A DNA stretch of 64,000 nt, taken from positions 3,534,001-3,598,000 of the forward strand of contig NZ_CP107549.1 in assembly GCF_025837155.1 (NCBI RefSeq), given 5' to 3'. The DNA comes from Pseudomonas sp. Z8(2022) (GTDB taxonomy: Bacteria > Pseudomonadota > Gammaproteobacteria > Pseudomonadales > Pseudomonadaceae). The notes beneath the pieces were generated by a model. It had not been told where the DNA came from. It searched no databases and was given only the letters and a program-made list of their open reading frames with translations. Made by a program: the position numbers and the translations under genes. Within the stretch, counting starts at the first letter, position 1; each line of letters begins with the position of its first letter. Shown here one piece after another: positions 1 to 10,151 of this stretch.

Positions 1-600
1 GGCTTCGCCAGTCAGGTACAGGTCGACTCCGGCAGCGATGGCCTGGTCGATATAGCCCTGGCCACCGCCCGTGCACCAGCCAACCCGACGGATCAGGCCT
101 CCGCCTTCGACCAGCAGCGGCTCACGCCCCAGCGCCTGCTGAACGTGGCGGGCAAAATCGCGGGCGTTCATCGGCTCAGGCAGTGAACCGACCAGACCGA
201 CGGTACGAGGATTTTCCGGCTCCAGCGGGCCTTCGACGACGATGCCGAGCTGGCGCGCCAGCTGCACATTGTTACCCACCTCGGGATGCACATCGAGCGG
301 CAGGTGATAGGCCAGCAGGCTGATGTCGTGAGTCAGCAGCGCTTTCAGGCGACGCTGCTTCATACCGGTGACGCTGGGGTTCTCGCCCTTCCAGAAATAG
401 CCGTGATGCACCAGCAGAACATCGGCTTGCGCCTCGATGGCGGCCTCGATCAGCGCCTGGCTGGCGGTAACCCCGCTGACGATACGGCTGACCTGCGGGC
501 GCCCCTCCACCTGCAGGCCATTAGGGCAATAATCGCTGATGCGCGACGCGTTCAGAAACGCGTCAGCTTCTTCCACTAGCGTGGACAGGGCAATGGCCAT
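1..600 (-). CDS. NIF3-like dinuclear metal-centre protein (3' end beyond the window)
   Basis: The reading frame runs from an ATG at 600 leftward off the window edge, giving about 200 residues of a family usually near 250. The translation carries the NIF3/YbgI signature LLVHHGYFWKG with two metal-binding histidines near residues 65-66, and an N-terminal region of NGLQVEG type typical of the family. Members form toroidal hexamers with a two-metal site; the substrate is not firmly known, though a role as a GTP cyclohydrolase-like or metal-dependent hydrolase has been suggested. It is divergent from algW with about 110 bp between starts, the same neighbour as in other pseudomonads. Family assignment is secure, function is not. 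Confidence 0.9.
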   Translation of the reverse strand, partial: MAIALSTLVEEADAFLNASRISDYCPNGLQVEGRPQVSRIVSGVTASQALIEAAIEAQADVLLVHHGYFWKGENPSVTGMKQRRLKALLTHDISLLAYHLPLDVHPEVGNNVQLARQLGIVVEGPLEPENPRTVGLVGSLPEPMNARDFARHVQQALGREPLLVEGGGLIRRVGWCTGGGQGYIDQAIAAGVDLYLTGEA

Positions 601-653
601 GAAGATTCCTCTCAAGCTGTTGCGGGCCGCTGCCTTATTGGCGAGCTCCTCAC

Positions 654-659
654 TATAAT
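654..659 (+). promoter_or_regulatory. -10 element of the algW promoter
   Basis: A perfect TATAAT lies 51 bp upstream of the algW ATG. No good -35 is present at 16-18 bp, so the promoter may depend on an activator or on an alternative sigma factor for its upstream contact. The leader also holds a short GGGCC/GGCCC hairpin at 672-687. Confidence 0.45.
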
Positions 660-710
660 GCGCCACCTTAAGGGCCGCATTTGGCCCCCGCAACCCTCAG
701 GATTGTCCCG

Positions 711-1853
711 ATGCCCCAGGCACTGCGTTTTCTCGGTTGGCCATTGCTGGTCGGTGTGTTGCTCGCACTGCTGCTGATCCAGCGCTACCCGGAATGGGTA
801 GGCCTGCCGAGCCAGGACGTGCAGCTGGTGCAGGCACCGGTCTACGGTCGCCTGCAGGAAGGCCCCGTGTCCTACGCCGAGGCGGTCGATACCGCGTCGC
901 CAGCGGTGGCCAACCTCTACACCACCAAGCTGGTGAGCAAACCGGCGCACCCGCTGTTCGAAGACCCGACGTTCCGCCGCTTCTTTGGCGACAACCTGCC
1001 GCGCCAGCAACGTATGGAATCGAGCCTCGGCTCGGCGGTGCTGATGAGCCGAGACGGTTATCTGCTGACCAACAACCACGTGGTCAGCGGCGCCGACCAG
1101 ATCGTCGTGGCCCTCAAGGACGGCCGCGAAACCCTGGCACGGGTAATCGGCAACGACCCGGAAACCGATCTGGCGGTCCTGAAGATCGACCTGCCCAATC
1201 TGCAGGCCATCACCCTCGGTCGCTCCGACAACATACGCATCGGCGACGTCACCCTGGCCATCGGCAACCCCTTTGGCGTCGGCCAGACCGTGACCATGGG
1301 CATCATCAGCGCTACCGGGCGCAACCAGTTGGGCCTCAATACCTACGAGGACTTCATCCAGACCGATGCCGCCATCAACCCGGGCAACTCCGGCGGTGCG
1401 CTGGTCGATGCCCACGGCAATCTGGTGGGGATCAACACGGCGATCTTCTCGAAATCCGGTGGTTCTCAAGGTATCGGCTTCGCCATACCGGTGAAGCTGG
1501 CACTGGAGGTGATGCGCGCGATCATCGAACACGGCCAGGTGATCCGCGGCTATCTGGGCGTCGAGGTACAACCGCTGACGCCGGAGCTGGCGGAGTCCTT
1601 CGGTCTGGAAGGCCGCCCGGGCATCGTCGTCGCCGGCGTTTACCGCGACGGCCCGGCGCAGAAGGCCGGGCTGCAGCCTGGCGACCTGATCCTCAGCATC
1701 GACGGCGAACCGGCCAGTGACGGCCGCCGCTCGATGAACCAGGTAGCGCGGACCAAGCCGGGCGACAAGATCAGCATCGAAGTGCTGCGCAACGGCAAGT
1801 CGCTGCAGCTGACTGCAGAGATCGGTATTCGTCCTCCCGTCAACGGCAACTGA
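711..1853 (+). CDS. algW: AlgW/DegS-type periplasmic serine protease
   Basis: 380 residues from the ATG at 711, chosen over an upstream TTG because AGGA sits about 8 bp before it. One N-terminal membrane anchor (about residues 7-24) is followed by a trypsin-like S1C protease domain with triad H123, D153 and S227 (in GNSGG) and one C-terminal PDZ domain (about 270-375). In Pseudomonas, AlgW senses misfolded outer-membrane proteins through its PDZ domain and cleaves the anti-sigma factor MucA, releasing AlgU for envelope stress and alginate genes. The triad positions agree with those I recall for P. aeruginosa AlgW. The gene stands alone, divergent from the NIF3-like gene. Confidence 0.95.
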   Translation: MPQALRFLGWPLLVGVLLALLLIQRYPEWVGLPSQDVQLVQAPVYGRLQEGPVSYAEAVDTASPAVANLYTTKLVSKPAHPLFEDPTFRRFFGDNLPRQQRMESSLGSAVLMSRDGYLLTNNHVVSGADQIVVALKDGRETLARVIGNDPETDLAVLKIDLPNLQAITLGRSDNIRIGDVTLAIGNPFGVGQTVTMGIISATGRNQLGLNTYEDFIQTDAAINPGNSGGALVDAHGNLVGINTAIFSKSGGSQGIGFAIPVKLALEVMRAIIEHGQVIRGYLGVEVQPLTPELAESFGLEGRPGIVVAGVYRDGPAQKAGLQPGDLILSIDGEPASDGRRSMNQVARTKPGDKISIEVLRNGKSLQLTAEIGIRPPVNGN

Positions 1854-1888
1854 TCGACCAGCATTTTCATCTGGGAATTTTTCTCGAC

Positions 1889-1921
1889 TGAGTTTAATGT
1901 AATGTTATTACATTAAACTCA
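1889..1921. promoter_or_regulatory. Perfect AT-rich inverted repeat, probable metalloregulator operator
   Basis: Two perfect 15-bp arms (TGAGTTTAATGTAAT and its complement) flank a 3-bp centre GTT. The dyad ends 16 bp before the start codon of the TonB receptor, so a bound protein would block transcription or initiation. The ATGTTAT/ATTACAT core recalls gammaproteobacterial Zur-type operators more than the Fur box, but it matches neither consensus exactly. It is too AT-rich and lacks the GC stem plus T-tract of an intrinsic terminator. Regulator identity is inference. Confidence 0.7.
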
Positions 1922-1937
1922 ACTTCGGAGATTTCCC

Positions 1938-4019
1938 TTGCGCACCACCACCATCCTGCTTGCCGGCAGCCTTCTGACTCCCTGCGTTCCTGCTGCCGAA
2001 CCTCCGGCGCAGCTGGCCGACAGCATCGTCACCGCCCCCGGCGAACAGGCCGACGGCCCCGTGCAGGGCTACCGCGCCAAACGCTCGGCCAGCGCAACCC
2101 GCACCGATACACCGATCAGCGAAATACCCCAGGCCATCAGCGTGGTCCCTGCTCAGGTGCTTGAAGACCTTGGCAGCGCACGCATCGACCGTGCTCTGGA
2201 TTTCGCCGGCGGCGTATCGAGGCAGAACAACTTCGGCGGCCTGACCTTTCTCAACTACAGCGTGCGCGGCTTTACCACCGGCGAGCTGTATCGCAACGGC
2301 TTCGCCATCAACCGCGGCAGCTACGGCTCGCCGGACACCTCATCCATCGAACGTCTGGAGGTGCTCAAGGGGCCGGCTGCCGCACTGTACGGGCGCGGCG
2401 ATCCGGGCGGGCTGGTCAACATCGTCACCAAGCGCCCTCAACAGGAAGCCTTCACCCAGTTCAAGGCCAGTGCCGGCCGCTGGGATCGCTATCGCAGCAG
2501 TCTCGACGTCAACAGCCCGCTGAATGACGACGGCTCTCTGCTTTCGCGGGTCAATCTCGCAGTGGAGGACAACGGCAGCTTTCGCGATCATGTAGGCAGC
2601 CAGCGACAGATCGTCAACCCGACGCTGACCTGGCAGCTTTCCCCCGACACCCTGTTGATGATCGACAGCGAGTTTTCGCGCACCGACTCGGTATTCGACC
2701 GTGGCATCCCCGCCGTGGACGGCAAGATGGGGGCGGTCAGGCGTTCCACCTACCTCGGCGAACCCAACGACGGCAAGATTCGTAACGACAATCAGCTGCT
2801 ACAGGCCAGCCTCGAGCACTACCTGAACGACGCCTGGAAGCTGCGCCTGGCCAGCCACTACAGCCAGGGTACGCTGGACGGTGCCAGTTCCGAGCCGTCG
2901 CGGCTGATCGGCGATCATGTCACGCGCTTCTACCGCGAGCGCAGCTTCGAATGGAACGACAGCATCACCCAGGCCGAGCTGCATGGACAGTTCGAGTTGG
3001 CCGGCTGGCAGCACCAGACGCTGCTGGGCCTGGAGTACGAGAACTACCGCAACAGCCAGAAGTATCCGCAAAGCGTCACCGGCCTGGGCTACGGCCAGGA
3101 CATCTACAACCCGATCTATGGTCGGCCCAAGCCTGCCATCGTCAATCCCAACGACTTCCACGAGCACACGCAAAGCTACGCGCTCAATCTGCAGGACCAG
3201 ATCATCTTCAGCGAGCGCTGGAGCGGCCTGCTCGGCCTGCGCCTGGAGCGATTCGAACAGACCGCACTGAACCGCAGCACGCAGGTCAGCAACGAGCAGA
3301 CCAAGGACGTCGCCACGCCGCGCGCCGGCGTGCTCTACCAACTGACGCCGCAGATCGGCGTGTTCGCCAACGCCTCGATGTCGTTCAAACCCAACTCCAT
3401 TGGCGCGCAGGGACAGGTATTCAAACCGGAGAAAGGTCTCGGCTACGAAACCGGCCTCAAGCTCGACCTGTTCGACAGTCGCATCGGCGCCACGCTGGCG
3501 CTGTTCCACATCGAGAAGGAAAACGTACTAACCGCCGACCCGAACAATCCTGGCGACAGCATCGCCGCCGGCGAGGCACGCAGCCAGGGTCTGGACCTGC
3601 AGATCAGCGGCCAGCTCAGCGACGCGCTGCGAGTGATCGGCGCCTATGCCTACATCGACGCCGAGGTGACCAGAGACAACAGCATTCCCGAAGGCAGCGA
3701 CCTGCTCGGCATCGCTCGCAACAGCGCCAGCCTGATGGGTGTCTACCAGTTCCAGAACGGATCGCTAAGAGGCTCTGAACTCGGCGCCGCCCTCAACTAT
3801 GTCGGGGATCGTTCCGGGCAGACCGGCAGCGACTTCGAACTGCCGGCCTACACCACCGTCGACCTGCTCGCCCGCTGGCAGGCCACGAACGACCTGAGCC
3901 TGGGCCTGAATCTCAACAACCTGTTCGACCGCAAGTACTACGAGCGCTCCTTCAACAACGTCTGGGTAATGCCCGGCGACCCACGCAACCTCAGCCTCAG
4001 CCTGACCCTCAACCTCTGA
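1938..4019 (+). CDS. TonB-dependent siderophore/metallophore receptor
   Basis: 693 residues starting at TTG, supported by CGGAG 7 bp upstream; no better in-frame start exists. A signal peptide ends near residue 20 (PAAE). The plug domain follows (about 50-160; IPQAISVVP, then RLEVLKGPAA and GLVNIVTKRP), and then a 22-strand-type barrel to the C-terminus (NLFDRKYY near the end). These motifs place it in the TonB-dependent siderophore receptor group. The substrate cannot be read from sequence; it may be a ferric siderophore or another metal complex. It is preceded by a large palindrome and followed after 13 bp by a DUF4198 gene, an arrangement that suggests co-regulated metal uptake. There is no N-terminal signalling domain, so no sigma/anti-sigma relay is expected. 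Confidence 0.9.
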   Translation: MRTTTILLAGSLLTPCVPAAEPPAQLADSIVTAPGEQADGPVQGYRAKRSASATRTDTPISEIPQAISVVPAQVLEDLGSARIDRALDFAGGVSRQNNFGGLTFLNYSVRGFTTGELYRNGFAINRGSYGSPDTSSIERLEVLKGPAAALYGRGDPGGLVNIVTKRPQQEAFTQFKASAGRWDRYRSSLDVNSPLNDDGSLLSRVNLAVEDNGSFRDHVGSQRQIVNPTLTWQLSPDTLLMIDSEFSRTDSVFDRGIPAVDGKMGAVRRSTYLGEPNDGKIRNDNQLLQASLEHYLNDAWKLRLASHYSQGTLDGASSEPSRLIGDHVTRFYRERSFEWNDSITQAELHGQFELAGWQHQTLLGLEYENYRNSQKYPQSVTGLGYGQDIYNPIYGRPKPAIVNPNDFHEHTQSYALNLQDQIIFSERWSGLLGLRLERFEQTALNRSTQVSNEQTKDVATPRAGVLYQLTPQIGVFANASMSFKPNSIGAQGQVFKPEKGLGYETGLKLDLFDSRIGATLALFHIEKENVLTADPNNPGDSIAAGEARSQGLDLQISGQLSDALRVIGAYAYIDAEVTRDNSIPEGSDLLGIARNSASLMGVYQFQNGSLRGSELGAALNYVGDRSGQTGSDFELPAYTTVDLLARWQATNDLSLGLNLNNLFDRKYYERSFNNVWVMPGDPRNLSLSLTLNL

Positions 4020-4032
4020 ATCGGAGATTCAT

Positions 4033-4752
4033 ATGCGTATTCCTGCCTACCTGCTCCTCGCCAGCCTGTTCGCCAGCAGCAGCGCCCTCGCCCACGGCCT
4101 GTGGACCGAAGAGCGCCGCGGCAACATCGAAGTCGTCTATGGTCATGGCGCCGAGGATGACGCCTTCAAGGCGGAGAAGATCAGCGGCGCCTGGGCCTAC
4201 GATGCCGCCGGCAAGATGATCCCGGTGACCGTCGAACGCCTTGCAGACCATGCCCGTCTCCACCCCGTGAGAAAACCGGCCGTGCTCGGCGTGGCACTGG
4301 ACAATGGCGCCTGGTCGAAGACCCCGGACGGCGAGTGGATCAACCAAGGCCGCAGCCAGGTGGCGGACTCCACCGAGTCACTACATACCTACAAGTACAG
4401 CCTGGCGATCTACGCCGAAGGCGCCAAGCTACCCGATCTCAAGGCGCTGAAACTGGTCATCCTTCCGGAGACCGACCCGCTCAAGGTCGGCCCTGGCCAA
4501 CCGCTGCCGGTACGTGTGCTGGCAGACGGCAAGCCGCTCGCCGGCGTCGAGCTGGTCGGCGATTACCGTGGCGCGCCCCATCAGGTCAGCGCCAGGACCG
4601 ATGCCGAGGGTCGTGCTCAGGTGGTGGTACGCAACGAGGGGCTGAACATCATCAGCGCCTCGGTCTACCTGCCGGTGGAAAACGATCCGGACATCGAAAG
4701 CCGGGGCCTGTTCACCTCGCTGACCTTCCTCGGCGCGCCGCATCACGAGTAA
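4033..4752 (+). CDS. DUF4198-family periplasmic protein, likely metal-binding partner of the TonB receptor
   Basis: 239 residues, 13 bp after the receptor gene with GGAG before the ATG, so probably one operon. The signal peptide (1-20) appears to end ALA|HGLWTEE, which would leave a histidine as the first residue of the mature protein. The family's conserved AH..W start is present. A bacterial-Ig-like or carboxypeptidase-regulatory-like fold is expected in the C-terminal third (LAGVELVGDYRG to the end), and the protein closes with HHE. DUF4198 proteins occur beside nickel, cobalt and other metal importers; a periplasmic metal relay is an inference. No enzymatic motif is visible. Confidence 0.8.
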   Translation: MRIPAYLLLASLFASSSALAHGLWTEERRGNIEVVYGHGAEDDAFKAEKISGAWAYDAAGKMIPVTVERLADHARLHPVRKPAVLGVALDNGAWSKTPDGEWINQGRSQVADSTESLHTYKYSLAIYAEGAKLPDLKALKLVILPETDPLKVGPGQPLPVRVLADGKPLAGVELVGDYRGAPHQVSARTDAEGRAQVVVRNEGLNIISASVYLPVENDPDIESRGLFTSLTFLGAPHHE

Positions 4753-4761
4753 CCCGCCATG

Positions 4762-4800
4762 AAAAAAGCCGGTGACGCTGGAGCGACACCGGCCTTATTT
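4762..4800. terminator. Bidirectional terminator between the DUF4198 gene and hisC
   Basis: A stem GCCGGTG/CACCGGC (4768-4774 with 4787-4793) carries a second inner stem CGCT/AGCG. It is preceded by six A and followed by TTATTT, so it can stop transcription from both converging genes. Confidence 0.85.
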
Positions 4801-4813
4801 CAATAGCGCCTGG

Positions 4814-5866
4814 TTACAAGTCTTGCAGAGCGTCCAGCAGCGCCTGATTCTGCTCTGCAGTACCAATGGTGATACGCAGGAACTGGGCGATGCGCTGCTG
4901 CTTGAAATGACGCACGATCACGCCCTGCTCGCGCAGCCCGGCCGCCAGGGTAGCGGCATCCTTGTCCGGATGACGGGCGAAGACGAAATTGGCTGCCGAC
5001 GGCAATACTTCGAAGCCCAGCCCCTGCAGGCCTGCCACCACCGCTTCGCGGCTGGCGATCACCTGCTGGCAGGTCTGTTCGAAATACTCGCGATCCTCGA
5101 ATGCCGCCGCCGCACCGGCGATGGCCATGCGATCGAGCGGATAGGAGTTGAAGCTGTTCTTGATCCGCTCCAGCGCCTCGATCAGATCGGCATGACCGAC
5201 CGCGATGCCTACGCGCAGACCGGCCAGCGAGCGCGACTTGGACAGCGTCTGGGTGACCAGCAGGTTCGGGTACCTGTCGACCAGGGCGATGGCGCTCTGG
5301 CCGCCGAAGTCGATATAGGCCTCGTCCACCAGCACCACCGAATCCGGGCTGCCCTGCAGCAGGCGCTCGACTGCCTCCAGCGGCAACAGGCAACCGGTCG
5401 GCGCATTGGGGTTGGGGAAGATGATGCCGGCGTTGGGCCGGGCATAGTCCTCGACGCGAATCTGGAACTGCTCGTCCAGCGGCAACGCCTGGTACTCGAT
5501 ACCGTACAGGCCGCAATAGACCGGATAGAAGCTGTAGGTGACATCCGGGAACAGCAGCGGCTTGTCGTGCTGGAACAGACCATGGAAAGCGTGCGCCAGA
5601 ACCTCGTCGGAGCCATTGCCGACGAACACCTGGCTGGTCTGCACCCCGTAATAGTCGGCCACGGCCTGCTTCAGGCGCTCACCATTGGGGTCCGGATACA
5701 GGCGCAGGTCATCGTTCAGCTCGGCCTGCATGGCCGCGATGGCCTTCGGCGACGGGCCATAGGGATTCTCGTTGGTGTTGAGCTTGACCAGCTTGCTCAG
5801 CTTGGGCTGCTCGCCCGGCACATAAGGCACCAGGTCCTTGACGAAGGGGCTCCAGAACTTGCTCAT
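4814..5866 (-). CDS. hisC: Histidinol-phosphate aminotransferase
   Basis: 350 residues, the usual length. Fold-type I aminotransferase of the HisC branch: NENPYGPSP at the N-terminus, NPNAPTG (N154), DEAY (D181, Y184) and [14 protein letters not shown] with the PLP lysine at K210. It converts imidazole-acetol phosphate plus glutamate to histidinol phosphate in the cytoplasm. It is the last gene of a hisG-hisD-hisC string on this strand, starting 54 bp after hisD. Assignment as the hisD-linked paralogue (hisC1 of P. aeruginosa) rests on synteny. Confidence 0.95.
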   Translation of the reverse strand: MSKFWSPFVKDLVPYVPGEQPKLSKLVKLNTNENPYGPSPKAIAAMQAELNDDLRLYPDPNGERLKQAVADYYGVQTSQVFVGNGSDEVLAHAFHGLFQHDKPLLFPDVTYSFYPVYCGLYGIEYQALPLDEQFQIRVEDYARPNAGIIFPNPNAPTGCLLPLEAVERLLQGSPDSVVLVDEAYIDFGGQSAIALVDRYPNLLVTQTLSKSRSLAGLRVGIAVGHADLIEALERIKNSFNSYPLDRMAIAGAAAAFEDREYFEQTCQQVIASREAVVAGLQGLGFEVLPSAANFVFARHPDKDAATLAAGLREQGVIVRHFKQQRIAQFLRITIGTAEQNQALLDALQDL

Positions 5867-5920
5867 CTGCCCTTCTCTCCTCGAATACAGGGAATCATGA
5901 GGTGCGCCAAGCGCACCCGG

Positions 5921-7228
5921 TCACTTGATACGGTACTCGGCACTACGCGCATGCGCGGTCAGCGATTCGCCGCGGGCCAGCACCGAGGCGCTCTTACCAA
6001 GCTCCGACGCGCCGTCCGGCGAGCAGAAGATGATCGACGAGCGTTTCTGGAAGTCGTAGACACCCAGCGGCGAGGAGTAGCGGGCGGTACCGGAAGTCGG
6101 CAGCACGTGGTTGGGACCGGCCACGTAATCACCCAGCGCTTCGGCGGTATAGCGGCCCATGAAGATGGCGCCGGCATGACGAATCTGCGGCAACCATGCT
6201 TCCGGCTCGGCCACCGACAACTCCAGGTGCTCCGGTGCGATGCGGTTGGCCACTTCGATCGCCTGAGCCATGTCGGCCACCTGGATCAGCGCACCACGGC
6301 CTTCCAGCGAGGCACGGATGATCTCGGCGCGCTCCATGGTCGGCAACAGCCTGGCGATGCTTTCGGCAACACGATCAAGGAAGGCCGCATCCGGGCTGAT
6401 CAGGATCGACTGGGCATCTTCGTCGTGCTCGGCCTGAGAAAACAGGTCCATCGCGATCCAGTCCGGATCGGTCTGGCCGTCGCATACCACGAGAATCTCC
6501 GACGGGCCGGCGATCATGTCGATACCCACCTTGCCGAACACGTGGCGCTTGGCAGTGGCAACATAGATGTTGCCGGGGCCGACGATCTTGTCCACCGGCG
6601 GCACGCTCTCGGTGCCATAAGCCAGCGCAGCGACAGCCTGAGCGCCACCAATGGTGAACACGCGATCGACCCCGGCAATGGCGGCAGCAGCGAGGACGAT
6701 CTCGTTGATCTCGCCGCGCGGAGTCGGCACCACCATCACCACTTCAGGCACACCGGCAACCTTGGCCGGGATGGCATTCATCAGAACCGAAGACGGATAG
6801 GAAGCCTTGCCACCCGGCACGTACAGGCCGGCGCGGTCAAGCGGAGTGACCTTCTGGCCGAGCACGGTGCCATCGGCTTCGGTATAGCGCCAGGAATCCT
6901 GCTTCTGTTTCTCGTGGTAGCTGCGCACGCGCTCGGCAGCCACTTCGAGGGCCTGGCGCTGCTCGGCGCTGATGCGGGTCAGGGCCAGTTCCAGACGCTC
7001 ACGCGGCAGGATCAGGTCGGCCATGGAGGCAACCTCCAGCCCATCGAAACGCTGGGTGTATTCAACCAGAGCAGCGTCACCACGCTGGCGCACGGCCTGG
7101 ATGATCTCCAGTACACGCTGGTTGACGCCATCATCGGACACGCTTTCCCAGCTCAGCAGATGATCCAGGTGTCGCGCGAAATCCTGATCAGCGGCGTTGA
7201 GTCGGCGGATGGCGATAGGAGCGGTCAT
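5921..7228 (-). CDS. hisD: Histidinol dehydrogenase
   Basis: 435 residues from the ATG at 7228, preferred to an in-frame upstream start because GAGG lies 7 bp before it and the longer form would add 13 arginine-rich residues not expected in the family. Motifs include [28 protein letters not shown] (zinc and catalytic Glu-His pair) and [10 protein letters not shown]. It catalyses the last two oxidations of L-histidinol to L-histidine with two NAD+. It is followed by hisC, and separated upstream from hisG by 264 bp that contain a repeat element. Confidence 0.96.
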   Translation of the reverse strand: MTAPIAIRRLNAADQDFARHLDHLLSWESVSDDGVNQRVLEIIQAVRQRGDAALVEYTQRFDGLEVASMADLILPRERLELALTRISAEQRQALEVAAERVRSYHEKQKQDSWRYTEADGTVLGQKVTPLDRAGLYVPGGKASYPSSVLMNAIPAKVAGVPEVVMVVPTPRGEINEIVLAAAAIAGVDRVFTIGGAQAVAALAYGTESVPPVDKIVGPGNIYVATAKRHVFGKVGIDMIAGPSEILVVCDGQTDPDWIAMDLFSQAEHDEDAQSILISPDAAFLDRVAESIARLLPTMERAEIIRASLEGRGALIQVADMAQAIEVANRIAPEHLELSVAEPEAWLPQIRHAGAIFMGRYTAEALGDYVAGPNHVLPTSGTARYSSPLGVYDFQKRSSIIFCSPDGASELGKSASVLARGESLTAHARSAEYRIK

Positions 7229-7264
7229 GGCAAAGCCTCGTGTAAGGGTAAATCTCAGGCGCCG

Positions 7265-7410
7265 CAAGCGGACGGTTGAAAACTACCTGCGTTGCCGGTA
7301 CGTCGTTGAAACAGGCTCGGAATGCTCATTTACAGCTCGTAGACTCCGCTTCCTCGCCTGTTTTTGCCTAGCACCGACTGCCTCGGATACGTTTTGCAAC
7401 GGTCCGCTAG
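7265..7410. repeat. Diverged copy of an inverted-repeat-bounded intergenic element
   Basis: The 264-bp hisD-hisG gap is mostly this element. Its ends form an imperfect inverted repeat (CAAGCGGACGGTTGAAAAC at 7265 against the complement of GTTTTGCAACGGTCCGCTAG at 7391-7410), and an inner pair AAACAGGC/GCCTGTTT lies at 7309-7316 and 7356-7363. The core TCGGAATGCTCATTTACAGC is identical to the element at 50134-50295. It contains no ORF of substance. Confidence 0.75.
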
Positions 7411-7492
7411 AGTAGCAAGCCCACCGTGCGGGCACCTGAGAATTTGGCTATGACACGGATAGGCTGCCGCGACCAGAAGTCGCGGTGAGGCG

Positions 7493-8128
7493 TCAGCCTT
7501 GGTGTCGCGCCTCGACGGCACCACGCAGGGTTTCGATCAGCGCCTGGATGCGCGCGTGCTGCATCTTCATCGAAGCCTTGTTGACGATCAGTCGCGAGCT
7601 GATGGTCGCGATCAGCTCCTGCGGTTCCAGACCGTTGGCACGCAGGGTGTTGCCTGTATCGACCACATCGATGATCTTGTCGGCCAGGCCAACCAGCGGA
7701 GCCAGTTCCATGGAGCCGTACAGCTTGATGATATCGACCTGACGCCCCTGCTCGGCGTAGTAGCGCTTGGCGACGTTGACGAACTTGGTGGCCACGCGCA
7801 GGCGACCTTTCGGCTCCGACGCACCGACCTTGCCGGCGGTCATCAGCTTGCACTTGGCGATCTGCAGATCCAGCGGCTCGTAGATGCCCTGACCGCCGTA
7901 CTCCATCAGCACGTCCTTGCCGGCGACCCCCAGGTCGGCAGCGCCATGCTCGACATAAGTGGGCACGTCGGTGGCACGCACGATCAGCAGGCGCACGGCA
8001 TCCTGAGTGGTGGGGATGATCAGCTTGCGGCTCTTGTCCGGGTTCTCGGTCGGCTCGATGCCGGCCGCGGCCAGCAATGGCAGGGTGTCATCGAGAATGC
8101 GGCCTTTGGACAGGGCGATGGTCAACAT
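7493..8128 (-). CDS. hisG: ATP phosphoribosyltransferase, short form
   Basis: 211 residues, the length of the HisG-S class that lacks the C-terminal regulatory domain and needs HisZ as partner. Motifs: [10 protein letters not shown] at the N-terminus and the PRPP-binding loop [16 protein letters not shown] (about 160-175). It catalyses the committed step of histidine synthesis, ATP plus PRPP to phosphoribosyl-ATP. No hisZ is in the window; in Pseudomonas it lies elsewhere (established for the genus). It is transcribed after murA and before hisD. Confidence 0.95.
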   Translation of the reverse strand: MLTIALSKGRILDDTLPLLAAAGIEPTENPDKSRKLIIPTTQDAVRLLIVRATDVPTYVEHGAADLGVAGKDVLMEYGGQGIYEPLDLQIAKCKLMTAGKVGASEPKGRLRVATKFVNVAKRYYAEQGRQVDIIKLYGSMELAPLVGLADKIIDVVDTGNTLRANGLEPQELIATISSRLIVNKASMKMQHARIQALIETLRGAVEARHQG

Positions 8129-8152
8129 GAAACGGTTTCCTTGAACGGAAGC

Positions 8153-8175
8153 GGCCGCTCCGACAGGGAGCGGCC
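8153..8175. other. Intercistronic hairpin between murA and hisG
   Basis: Perfect 9-bp stem GGCCGCTCC (8153-8161) / GGAGCGGCC (8167-8175) with a 5-base loop. No T-tract follows on the minus strand, so a messenger-stabilising or processing site, or partial attenuation, is more likely than a strong terminator. Confidence 0.5.
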
Positions 8176-8197
8176 CGACGACAACGAACGCAGGCGA

Positions 8198-9725
<1,528 letters not shown>

Positions 9726-9780
9726 GCTCGACCTCGACTGACGCATTCGGGCACCGGCGCCCACGGGTCGGCCATCATAC

Positions 9781-9839
9781 AAAAAAGCCTCCCGCCTGCG
9801 AACCCCGCCAGCAGCGGCGCTGACGGAACGACGGGAAGC
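9781..9839 (-). terminator. Probable terminator after mlaB
   Basis: Read on the minus strand, GCTTCCCG and CGGGAGGC pair across a structured loop and are followed directly by TTTTTT. The loop is long (about 37 bases) but has internal GC pairing. It would separate the mla operon from ibaG-murA. Confidence 0.55.
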
Positions 9840-9842
9840 ACT

Positions 9843-10151
9843 TCACTGTTGCAGCGGCAGCAATTCGAGCAGACCACTGACCTGGGCGATGTCACGCATG
9901 TCGGCGGGCAGCGCAATGATCGACAGTTCCCGGCCGGCCTTGCGCGCATCGCGAATGAAGGCGAGCAGCAACGCCAGACCGACGCTGCTGGACTTTTCCA
10001 CCGCACTGCAGTCGAGCGCCAGACGCGTAGCGCTGCTGGCAGCGATCAGCCGCGCACCCTGCTCGCGCAGCTTCGGACCGGTGCTGTAATCCAGCACGCC
10101 GGCCAACTGCAGCTGACCGGCGGCGCGTTCGGTAATGCTGGCCTGACTCAC
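9843..10151 (-). CDS. mlaB: STAS-domain protein MlaB
   Basis: 102 residues forming a single STAS domain with the central DCSAVEKSSSVGLALLLAF stretch; the serine/threonine-rich switch region is conserved. MlaB binds the ATPase MlaF and is needed for the activity of the MlaFEDB inner-membrane complex that moves phospholipids between the outer and inner membranes. It overlaps the end of mlaC by 4 bp (ATGA), giving translational coupling. It is the last gene of mlaFEDCB. Confidence 0.9.
   Translation of the reverse strand: MSQASITERAAGQLQLAGVLDYSTGPKLREQGARLIAASSATRLALDCSAVEKSSSVGLALLLAFIRDARKAGRELSIIALPADMRDIAQVSGLLELLPLQQ

Noticed and set aside
1854..1888. Terminator after algW (CCAG/CTGG with ATTTTTC)
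   Set aside because: Only four base pairs in the stem; too weak to call.
4772..7279. An 835-codon open frame on the plus strand across hisC and hisD
   Set aside because: It is antisense to two certain genes and its translation is low-complexity Arg/Gln/His/Leu-rich, the usual product of G+C-rich third positions read in the opposite frame.
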